DNA of 64,000 nucleotides from Flavobacterium sp. N2038 (GTDB lineage Bacteria; Bacteroidota; Bacteroidia; Flavobacteriales; Flavobacteriaceae), in assembly GCF_025947185.1 (NCBI RefSeq), contig NZ_CP110001.1, forward strand, positions 930,001 through 994,000, given 5' to 3'. The position numbers and the translations under genes are program-made. The notes below the pieces were generated by a model. It did not search any database and had not been told where the DNA came from. It worked only from the letters and a program-made list of their open reading frames with translations. Positions 45,399 to 52,197 of this stretch are shown here, piece after piece. The stretch's first letter is position 1; every line of letters starts with the position of its first letter.

Positions 45399-46010
45399 AT
45401 GGATGACGATAAAATAAAAATATTAAGAAGTAGAATTTCGATTCCTTTAAATACTGCTTTTAGTCTTTTAAAAAAGAATAATGGCGATGTGTTATTGTGC
45501 GAAAAAGAATTTCATGACAATAATATTGGTGAAATCTGTTTAAAGACCGAATGTGATTATGAAACTGCGAAGAAAAGTTATGAAGTCAGCAATCTTGATA
45601 TTATAAAAGCAGTCGAAAGAATAAATCAGAAGCAAGTAACAATCACAACTGGAAAAGCTAAAGATTCGAAAATTGGATTTGTTTTATGGCCGGAAAATGC
45701 AAATGGGGAATTTTATAAAACAGAAAAAAGGAATGATGTTTTTATTCCTACAGAGGATTTTGATATTGTTTTAGAAGAATTTAAATCCGTTTATCCAATA
45801 CGAAATCCCTGGAATAACTTGGTTGAAGATGAATTTGATGTTTTAGGGAATAATTTTTTTGATAACAAAACCTGTAAACAGATTGTGGAAAGAATAAGTA
45901 AAATACAAAGCAATGATCAACAAGTACAAAACTTTCTTATTGAACTGATTAATTGGTTAAATGATAAATTGATTTATGCGGATTATATTGTTGTTTATGG
46001 TAATTTGTAA
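45399..46010 (+). CDS. Unknown protein with UBA/TS-N-like N-terminus
   Basis: I choose MDDDKIKILR at 45399, 7 nt after the previous stop, over a longer overlapping start at 45378. The 203-aa product has two short helical units at residues 5-60 (PLNTAFSLLKKNNGDVLLCE; ECDYETAKKSYEVSNLDIIKAVERI) with the pattern of UBA or EF-Ts N-terminal domains. The remainder (IGFVLWPENANGEFYKTE onward) is unrecognised. No membrane segment. It is cotranscribed with its neighbours. Confidence 0.65.
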   Translation: MDDDKIKILRSRISIPLNTAFSLLKKNNGDVLLCEKEFHDNNIGEICLKTECDYETAKKSYEVSNLDIIKAVERINQKQVTITTGKAKDSKIGFVLWPENANGEFYKTEKRNDVFIPTEDFDIVLEEFKSVYPIRNPWNNLVEDEFDVLGNNFFDNKTCKQIVERISKIQSNDQQVQNFLIELINWLNDKLIYADYIVVYGNL

Positions 46011-46016
46011 ATTAGT

Positions 46017-46454
46017 ATGAAACCAAAAATTAAAATCAGAAAAGTAGAAAAACAAGACTTAGATTTTGTTTACAAAGCAATCTGCGAACTCGAAAATGAA
46101 ATTTTAGATTTTGAAGTTTTCGAAACAATTTTCAATGAAAATATTTCAAACCCGAAAAATCTTTATCTGATTGCCGAAAACGAAAAGGAAGGTTTAGGTT
46201 TTATTAGCTTTCATACCCAAAATCTGCTGCATCATTGCGGATTGGTTGGTGAGATTCAGGAGTTTTTTATTCATCAAAAATATAGAGGCCAAGGCGTTGG
46301 GCGATTATTGATAAATGAAATTTTAAATTATGCAGAACAACATAATTTAAAAAGCATTGAAGTAACGACAAATAAAAAGCGAGTTGAGAATGTAGCGATT
46401 TATGAGAATCTTGGTTTTACTTTGAGTCATAATAAGTTTACGATTTATAAATAA
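46017..46454 (+). CDS. GNAT family N-acetyltransferase
   Basis: The 145-aa protein has the GNAT acetyl-CoA motif A: EFFIHQKYRGQGVGRLLINE with RGQGVG, then motif B NVAIYENLGF. It transfers an acetyl group from acetyl-CoA to an amine; the substrate is unknown. It lies 6 nt after the previous gene. Confidence 0.9.
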   Translation: MKPKIKIRKVEKQDLDFVYKAICELENEILDFEVFETIFNENISNPKNLYLIAENEKEGLGFISFHTQNLLHHCGLVGEIQEFFIHQKYRGQGVGRLLINEILNYAEQHNLKSIEVTTNKKRVENVAIYENLGFTLSHNKFTIYK

Positions 46455-46467
46455 ATGCTAAAAACTA

Positions 46468-46773
46468 ATGTCAGAAAACCATAAAAAAGTAGAATGCAGT
46501 AATCATGGACTAAGAAACAATGCCTTTGTATGTCAGCACTTAGTAACCTCAGAATTTACAGGTTTTTGGGAATCGTTTGATTCAGATCCGACAAAGATAT
46601 ATAGTAATGATGAATTAAATGCCTGGTGCGATGAATGCGATAAAATACTTCTTGAACAAGGAGAATGGAACGATATATCTGAAGCATTTGCTGGAATAAA
46701 ACTTATTTGTGATGTGTGTTTTTTTGAAATGAAAGAGTTAAATAGTGGTTCGAGTAATTATAATTCAAAATGA
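46468..46773 (+). CDS. Small protein with two putative zinc sites
   Basis: The 101-aa protein has C10xxH13 plus C22xH24 and C54xxC57 plus C81xxC84, which suggests one or two structural zinc sites. There is no signal peptide or membrane segment. Its stop overlaps the next start (ATGA at 46770-46773). I do not recognise the family. Confidence 0.68.
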   Translation: MSENHKKVECSNHGLRNNAFVCQHLVTSEFTGFWESFDSDPTKIYSNDELNAWCDECDKILLEQGEWNDISEAFAGIKLICDVCFFEMKELNSGSSNYNSK

Positions 46774-46961
46774 AACAACTAAACACATACATAAAACAGA
46801 ATCTAATAATAGGTTTATTCTTTAGTCTATGGATTTTTATTTTTGCTTTCATCATAAAACCTTTTGATTACGGTACTATAAATTTCAGAGCTTGGTTTTT
46901 CATAAGTTTTGGGTTTAGTGTAATGGCTTTTTTGTGTTATGGTGTTTTGGCAATTATTTAA
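46770..46961 (+). pseudogene. Truncated duplicate of membrane LytTR regulator N-terminus
   Basis: These 63 codons are nearly the same as the first 63 of the gene at 47092: both begin MKQLN and share HxLIIGLFFSLWIFIFAFII-type sequence with only a few changes. Codon 64, CAA (Gln) in the full copy, is TAA here. The DNA likeness continues about 45 nt beyond the stop and ends near 47008 where the interspersed palindrome begins. It could still make a two-helix membrane peptide, but it is best seen as a decaying partial tandem duplicate. Confidence 0.82.
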
Positions 46962-47008
46962 AAAAGCTTCTGTAAAAGAATTAGAAAATGGAATAATAGT
47001 TTTGATAT

Positions 47009-47043
47009 TAGACCTGACAGGTTTTTAAAACCTGTCAGGTCTC
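47009..47043. repeat. Interspersed palindrome, copy 2 (ACCTGACAGG … CCTGTCAGGT)
   Basis: The arms AGACCTGACAGG and CCTGTCAGGTCT surround TTTTTAAAA. The central part is identical to the element at 43336-43368. It sits exactly at the end of the truncated LytTR duplicate. Confidence 0.85.
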
Positions 47044-47091
47044 TATTTAAATTCGAAAATAGTATTAAAAAAGGAGTCAAAAGTTCTAAAA

Positions 47092-47830
47092 ATGAAACAA
47101 CTAAACATATCCATAAAACACAATCTAATAATAGGTTTATTCTTTAGTCTATGGATTTTTATTTTTGCTTTCATCATAAAACCTTTTGACGACGGTACTA
47201 TAAATTTTAGAGCTTGGTTTTTTATTAGTTTTGGGTTTAGTATAATGGCTTTTTTGTGTTATGGTGTTTTGGCAATTATTCAAAAAATCTTTTATAAAAG
47301 AATCAGAAAATGGAATATTAGTTTAGAAATAGCGGCCATTTTACTCTTTCATATACTATATTTAATTGGTGTTTTTGCTTTTTACAAAAGCCCAATTCTA
47401 AACGGCGGTTATAATTTCTCAGAATTCTTTTCGGTAATATTTATAAAAGTGGCGCTAATTTTAACTCCCGTAATTATTCTCGCAAGAAGATATTTAATAA
47501 AACTAATTCCGGTAAAAGATGATATTTTAGTTTTTAGAGGAGAAAACAGATTGGATATTCTAAAAATCAAAAAAAGATTTGGTTTGCATTTCAAATGCTC
47601 AAAATTATGTTGAGATTTTTTATCTCGAAAATGATAAACTTCATTCAAAACTTATTCGAGCTTCTCTCAAAAAAATACACGACGATTTCGGTTTTTTAGT
47701 TCAAATTCACCGTTCACATTTAATAAATCAGATGCATTTTAAATCCTGGCGAAATTCAAATACCATCATTTTAACTCAAATTGAACTTCCGGTTTCTAAA
47801 AATTATAAAGAAACACTTTTGATGTTGTAA
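47092..47830 (+). pseudogene. Membrane LytTR-family regulator, frameshifted in an A7 tract
   Basis: The first frame (47092-47613) has four membrane segments (about residues 11-29, 43-64, 75-98 and 110-133) and then the beginning of a LytTR domain before it derails after LDILKIKK. The second frame continues at about 47576 to 47830 with LVCISNAQNYVEIFYLEND, FLVQIHRSHLIN and a C-terminus typical of LytTR DNA-binding domains. One extra A in the A7 run at 47569-47575 restores a single protein of about 246 aa. Possible explanations are a sequencing indel, a true pseudogene, or phase variation in the A-tract. Confidence 0.85.
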
Positions 47831-47831
47831 A

Positions 47832-47861
47832 TTTCGTACCTAAAACAAAAGGTTTCGTACC
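47832..47861 (+). promoter_or_regulatory. LytTR-type direct repeat TTTCGTACC-N12-TTTCGTACC
   Basis: Two identical 9-mers at 47832-47840 and 47853-47861 are separated by 12 nt, the arrangement known for LytTR regulators (two 9-bp direct repeats, 12-13 nt spacer). A looser CGTGCC is at 47875-47880. The site lies right after the LytTR coding region and before a -7 element of the next gene. Confidence 0.72.
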
Positions 47862-47900
47862 AAAGTCAGTAAAACGTGCCATTAAGCTGGTTTTTAAAAA

Positions 47901-47908
47901 TAGTTTTG
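47901..47908 (+). promoter_or_regulatory. -7 element TAGTTTTG for the downstream membrane gene
   Basis: TAGTTTTG fits TAnnTTTG and is 24 nt before the start codon at 47933. No -33 TTG is at the right distance, consistent with an activator-dependent promoter served by the direct repeat at 47832-47861. Confidence 0.6.
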
Positions 47909-47932
47909 CTTCATCAATTTTTAAAATAAATT

Positions 47933-48487
47933 ATGAAAACAAAACATTTTTGCCTGATCGGGTTATCATTTTTTCTAGCCAGTTATTTATTATTTTCTAA
48001 CATTTTGCCGAGTTTCAATACTTCGATAGATTTTGCGCATTGGTTTAATCTAATTGGTGCTTGTTTTTTATTGTCGTTTAATGATGCATTTCCAAAAAAC
48101 AAAATAAATACTATTGCTTCTGTATTGACAACTTTGGGCGTTATTGCACATATTGGCCTCTGTACAATTGATTTTATAATGTCAAGTTACGGAAATAATG
48201 AAATTGCAAAAGAAGCATTAAGTCAGCAAATCAGTAATTCGCCAGAGATTTTTTATCCATTTGTTGCTATTGGTCCATCGTTGCTTTTTCTTGGTTTAGC
48301 GATTCATACCTTTACTTTTATTAAGACAGAAACTATGAAGTCTTTGATGGTAATTGTTGGTTCCGTTGGAGTAGGGTTTTCTTTTTTTGTTTTGAGAAAT
48401 GGAGTTTGGATGCTTTTGAGTTGTATAGTTTTTGTGTTGGGATTAGGGTTGTTGTTTTATATAAAAGAAAAAGTTTTAAACGAATAA
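47933..48487 (+). CDS. Six-helix membrane protein, likely LytTR target
   Basis: The 184-aa protein has about five to six membrane segments (8-26, 37-52, 60-82, 107-129, 137-152 and 155-176) and few charged residues in between. I do not recognise it beyond a loose resemblance to DUF998-like or unnamed membrane families. It has its own promoter with a LytTR-type direct repeat, so it is probably regulated by the upstream gene. LytTR systems often pair a membrane protein with the regulator. Confidence 0.75.
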   Translation: MKTKHFCLIGLSFFLASYLLFSNILPSFNTSIDFAHWFNLIGACFLLSFNDAFPKNKINTIASVLTTLGVIAHIGLCTIDFIMSSYGNNEIAKEALSQQISNSPEIFYPFVAIGPSLLFLGLAIHTFTFIKTETMKSLMVIVGSVGVGFSFFVLRNGVWMLLSCIVFVLGLGLLFYIKEKVLNE

Positions 48488-48558
48488 AAGTGATATTTTT
48501 AAAATTGGAACTTTTGTTTTAATTCGTATTTTCGTTTAATAATTCAGAATTTAAAAGA

Positions 48559-48930
48559 TTGAAAAAACATCTAAAATACCTAATTGCACTCTTTCTCGCT
48601 TTTGTCGTGATTGCGGGTGATGGTACTTTGTATTCTCAATCTAAATCGGCTGAATATTACCAATCTTCATTTGTAGTTTTAAGAAGAGAATTAAATCTCA
48701 AGAGTTCTCGTTTATATAAATTTGGGCAAGTTGTTTCTTGTGGTAAGATAAGATTTTCGATTGTTTTGAATTTTCTTAAAACCGAAAATGTTTTTACTTT
48801 TCAGATTAAGAAACTTCTGAAATTGCAAAATCTGCTTCATCAAAAATTAAGTTCATTCATAAAACAATCTGTTTTTATAAATGAAATAATCACTTCAAAA
48901 CACTTTAATAAAAGTTTATACAGCGCTTAA
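48559..48930 (+). CDS. Small protein with signal-like N-terminus
   Basis: The 123-aa frame starts with TTG (MKKHLKYLIALFLAFVVIAG) and has a hydrophobic N-terminal segment ending near GTLYSQS, which could be a signal peptide. The rest is basic and helical with no recognised motif. The gene start is uncertain, but the signal sequence and codon use look real. Confidence 0.55.
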   Translation: MKKHLKYLIALFLAFVVIAGDGTLYSQSKSAEYYQSSFVVLRRELNLKSSRLYKFGQVVSCGKIRFSIVLNFLKTENVFTFQIKKLLKLQNLLHQKLSSFIKQSVFINEIITSKHFNKSLYSA

Positions 48931-49011
48931 GAAAATTTATTTTTCTGTGGCTTTATGCGATTTCAAAGCATAAGATGATACAATAATGTCTAATCATTTA
49001 TCATTTTCAAA

Positions 49012-49194
49012 ATGTATAAACAAAATAAAAACTCACGCTTGGAGCAATCTGAGCGACCACTTCTTCATTGGATAAAAAGAAAATTTGTAATTGTAATAAC
49101 GGCCTTTATGCTAGGAATGGCAAACGGAATGCATACTGAAGACACCCGAATTAAAGGAAATCAAAATTATACCGAACAGCATAAGAAGGATTGA
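49012..49194 (+). CDS. Small single-pass membrane protein
   Basis: The 60-aa frame has a basic N-terminus (KNSRLEQSERPLLHWIKRK), one hydrophobic segment (FVIVITAFMLGMANGMH) and a hydrophilic tail. A strong terminator follows at 49250. The family is unknown; it is probably paired with the exported protein upstream. Confidence 0.5.
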   Translation: MYKQNKNSRLEQSERPLLHWIKRKFVIVITAFMLGMANGMHTEDTRIKGNQNYTEQHKKD

Positions 49195-49249
49195 CTTTAT
49201 TCCGACTTTATAAGTTTGTAAAGCTGGTTTTACATGCTATTTTTTAAAT

Positions 49250-49278
49250 AACCGAAGTAAATTGCTTCGGTTTTTTTG
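49250..49278 (+). terminator. Terminator, CCGAAG stem
   Basis: AACCGAAGTAA pairs with the TTGCTTCGGTT side (one mismatch region in the loop) followed by seven T. It is the third member of the CCGAAG set. Confidence 0.88.
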
Positions 49279-49434
49279 TAGAATTGAGAGAGTTAAGATT
49301 TTTAATGATAAAGATAATAAGTTTGATGTGGCTGTAAATCAAGCAGATGTATGTTTGGTTTTTAAAAGTTAAAATTGGATATATTTTCTGTCAAAAAAAT
49401 AAATTGTAACTCCTAAATGTTAAATTTTTTTTAA

Positions 49435-49442
49435 TAGTTTTG
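49435..49442 (+). promoter_or_regulatory. -7 element TAGTTTTG before the paralogue pair
   Basis: TAGTTTTG is a full TAnnTTTG match 32 nt before the start at 49475. A TTG at 49404-49406 is 28 nt away, too far for a standard -33 box. Confidence 0.45.
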
Positions 49443-49474
49443 AGCAATTTCCTACACTACCACTAAACCTTATT

Positions 49475-50749
49475 ATGGATAAAAAAACAAGATTTTTTAA
49501 AACTGTATTGTTGCTTCAATTTATTCCGGCTCTTTTACTTGGAATTTTAATTTTAATGAATTTCAGAAGTCAAAAACTTCTTAACATAAGAGGATTTCAT
49601 CCATATGAGTTTAATTACGGACATGCGGTTCCGTTACTTTTTTTTGTTATTGCTTGTCTTGCAGCAATTATAGGTGTCTTTTTCAAAAAGCAAGATATTT
49701 TAGAAAATGATGCCGACACTCAAAAACAGAATCGTGCCAGAAACTTTTGGAAGTTTGCTTTTTACTGCAACATCTTTTTTTTATTAATTATTTCTGTTTT
49801 TTCTGTAGCACTTTCTCGTAAAGATCCATTCATTATAGATCAGGCCGTGTTTTTTTATAGCTTGGTTTTTTCCAGATCTCTTCTTGTTGTGATAGTAAGT
49901 TTATTATTGGCTTCTTTTTTACTGGCGACCGGAATTTATTGGAAAACAAACAAGACAATGGGAGTTGTTATTCTGGTCTTCGGCTTTTTTATAGCTAGTA
50001 TAGCATTAGCTTATGAAGCTGCTTTTGTAATCAACTTTATGGAAGCTTCGGAAAGATACAGATATCAAATGGAGTCAAAAGAGGTTTCGGCAGCTAATGT
50101 TGAAGAAACAGGAGATTATGACGAAAGTTATGATAATGATGAAGAAATTGACGGAGAAGAAGAATCGAAATTGATTTCATCCTGGAATTCATTAATTGGA
50201 GATTGGGGCGGTCTTGAGGGGAAGTATGATTTTTATGACGTTAGACTTTTAATGAAGCGAAGCTTAGATGATCATATTACAGTTAATGACCACTATTATC
50301 TTGTTCAGTATATAGATGATCTGAGAAAAAGCCCTGACGAACTCTATTCAGGATTTGAGAATTACAGATCAGTAGTCTACAGTGTTATTTCGCCTGAAGT
50401 TTATCGAACAGCCAATTTTGATAAAATCGTTGAGGGGTTGCTTTTAACTTATGATGATATGGGCTCAGAAAATCAAAAATTGGAAGAAATTTATAAAGCG
50501 ATGGATATACCTGATGATGCTGAAGGGCCAACTATGGAAGGGTATTTTTCGCAATTTGAGACTTATTTTTCTTTTCAAACCATTAAAAAACTTCGGGATT
50601 ACAAATTAACCAATGGCGATGAGTTTCACGATTCTGATTTGATATGGTTTTATAGTTTTTGGGCCAGAAGAAATCATGAAGGAAATGCAAAAGAAATTGC
50701 TATAATTTTAAATGAAATAAAAGAACATTATAACAAAACACAAGAATGA
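49475..50749 (+). CDS. Five-helix membrane protein with acidic linker, paralogue A
   Basis: The 424-aa protein has five hydrophobic segments (about 8-27, 49-69, 93-113, 127-152 and 159-190), an acidic linker (EETGDYDESYDNDEEIDGEE, residues 210-229), and a C-terminal helical domain of about 190 residues ending DLIWFYSFWARR…EIKEHYN. The domain repeats in paralogue B. It is not a family I recognise. Its TGA overlaps the ATG of the next gene, so the two are translated together and probably interact. Confidence 0.78.
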   Translation: MDKKTRFFKTVLLLQFIPALLLGILILMNFRSQKLLNIRGFHPYEFNYGHAVPLLFFVIACLAAIIGVFFKKQDILENDADTQKQNRARNFWKFAFYCNIFFLLIISVFSVALSRKDPFIIDQAVFFYSLVFSRSLLVVIVSLLLASFLLATGIYWKTNKTMGVVILVFGFFIASIALAYEAAFVINFMEASERYRYQMESKEVSAANVEETGDYDESYDNDEEIDGEEESKLISSWNSLIGDWGGLEGKYDFYDVRLLMKRSLDDHITVNDHYYLVQYIDDLRKSPDELYSGFENYRSVVYSVISPEVYRTANFDKIVEGLLLTYDDMGSENQKLEEIYKAMDIPDDAEGPTMEGYFSQFETYFSFQTIKKLRDYKLTNGDEFHDSDLIWFYSFWARRNHEGNAKEIAIILNEIKEHYNKTQE

Positions 50750-52125
50750 TAAAGTCATACAAAATAGTTCTAATAATTCAAATTGTAATAATACTGATTG
50801 GGTTTTTTGCATTCAAAAATTTCTACTATTCAGATTACGAACAGATTGAAAGAACTTTGGTGTTAATCTTTGGCTTTTTGGCCTTAGCCATATCGGCATT
50901 TTCTGTATTGATCCAAAGAATAATAGTTGGGATTATTGATTCGGATTCGACAATTGAGGAAGTTAATAATCAGACGCCAAATGACAAATTTTGGAGAAAT
51001 TCCTTTTTTATCACTATCATTCTAGGTGCTTTAACTCTTATTATATCTATTGTTGGTCTTTGTTCAGAAATTGAAATAGGAGTTAAGAATGGTGGTTTTA
51101 TGTCTGATTTTTTTGCTTCATTACTGATTTTAACTATTTCTAGCATAACGATCGGCCTTTTGTTAAGAGTAAGAGAATCGATAAATGAAATAACAAAGTT
51201 TTTTGGATTTTTAATGGGGGTCATTTCAGTAATTATTTTTTCAGGATGTTTATTTGTAGTTTCAAGCGAATCTTTATGGGTAACTTCCTATGGTAGTGAT
51301 AGTTTATATGGTATTGTTCAGAATTTATTTAAAAAAGAAGATTCTCAAATAGGAACCTTACCTCAAGTTGCAGTTGTAGATGAATCTTCAGCTGCAGTTG
51401 CAGGCGAAAGTGAGAGCGAAGGAGAGGGTGAAGAAGAAGAATCTGATTATTATGGTTTTAATGAGATGAGTTTTCCTGATGTTGAAACAGAGGGATATTT
51501 TAAGAACTTGTTTAATGATGAAAAATACGATGATGCTAAAGCTCAGGATTTAACAAAACTATTTTTGTCAGGTTTTTTAGAGTTAGAAAAAGGTCAGTCT
51601 TTTATGCAGCTAAGAAGAGCAGCTGAAAGAGGTTTCTTTTATGAAGAGTATGATGAGATAAACAAAGTTGATAAGAAAATACGAAGAAATCCTGAGGCAA
51701 TTAGAAATACATTTGATAGTTATAATGTATTGCTGTATACCTTCTTGTCTCAAAAAAATTATTACGATTCGAGTTTAAATGAAATAGTAAACACGCTTAT
51801 AAGTAGTCATGATGATATTTATAAAACTGAAAATCCGGAAGAATCATTAGATAAAATGTATAAAACAATGATTTTTGGTGCTAAAAAGGAGTTTCCAGAA
51901 TATTATTTTGATAATTTAAGTCCATATGCCTCAGAAAATGTGTTGAATTCAATAAGTAAAAATGCCGAAATGAATTCGGAAAGAGATAATAATGAGGTAA
52001 GTTACAGTTCAAAGTTTAGTACTGTTTGGATCTATAGCTTTTGGGCAAGAAGATATAAAGAAAAAAATATTGATGTTGTGTATGAGATTTTAAAAGAAAT
52101 TAAAGAGCATTATGAAGATAATTGA
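50746..52125 (+). CDS. Five-helix membrane protein with acidic linker, paralogue B
   Basis: The 459-aa protein mirrors paralogue A: membrane segments at about 5-24, 35-54, 84-106, 117-134 and 149-172, an acidic linker (VAGESESEGEGEEEESDYYG, near residues 216-235) and a helical C-terminus with STVWIYSFWARR…EIKEHYED. The C-terminal motif WxYSFWARR is shared. It starts in an ATGA overlap and ends at a strong terminator. The function is unknown. Confidence 0.78.
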   Translation: MIKSYKIVLIIQIVIILIGFFAFKNFYYSDYEQIERTLVLIFGFLALAISAFSVLIQRIIVGIIDSDSTIEEVNNQTPNDKFWRNSFFITIILGALTLIISIVGLCSEIEIGVKNGGFMSDFFASLLILTISSITIGLLLRVRESINEITKFFGFLMGVISVIIFSGCLFVVSSESLWVTSYGSDSLYGIVQNLFKKEDSQIGTLPQVAVVDESSAAVAGESESEGEGEEEESDYYGFNEMSFPDVETEGYFKNLFNDEKYDDAKAQDLTKLFLSGFLELEKGQSFMQLRRAAERGFFYEEYDEINKVDKKIRRNPEAIRNTFDSYNVLLYTFLSQKNYYDSSLNEIVNTLISSHDDIYKTENPEESLDKMYKTMIFGAKKEFPEYYFDNLSPYASENVLNSISKNAEMNSERDNNEVSYSSKFSTVWIYSFWARRYKEKNIDVVYEILKEIKEHYEDN

Positions 52126-52128
52126 TAC

Positions 52129-52171
52129 TCACAAAAAAAACCGAAGTAAATTACTTCGGTTTTTTTGTGAG
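52129..52171. terminator. Long bidirectional terminator, CCGAAGTAA stem
   Basis: CTCACAAAAAAA…CCGAAGTAA at 52129-52149 pairs with TTACTTCGG…TTTTTGTGAG at 52151-52171. It separates the convergent paralogue pair and HMG-CoA synthase genes. Confidence 0.92.
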
Positions 52172-52197
52172 TTTTGGAATAGCTATTGGGATGAAAT

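Noticed and set aside
47569..47580. Programmed -1 frameshift in the LytTR gene at the A-run
   Set aside because: Joining the two frames needs +1 or -2; a -1 slip leads to a frame without the LytTR sequence.
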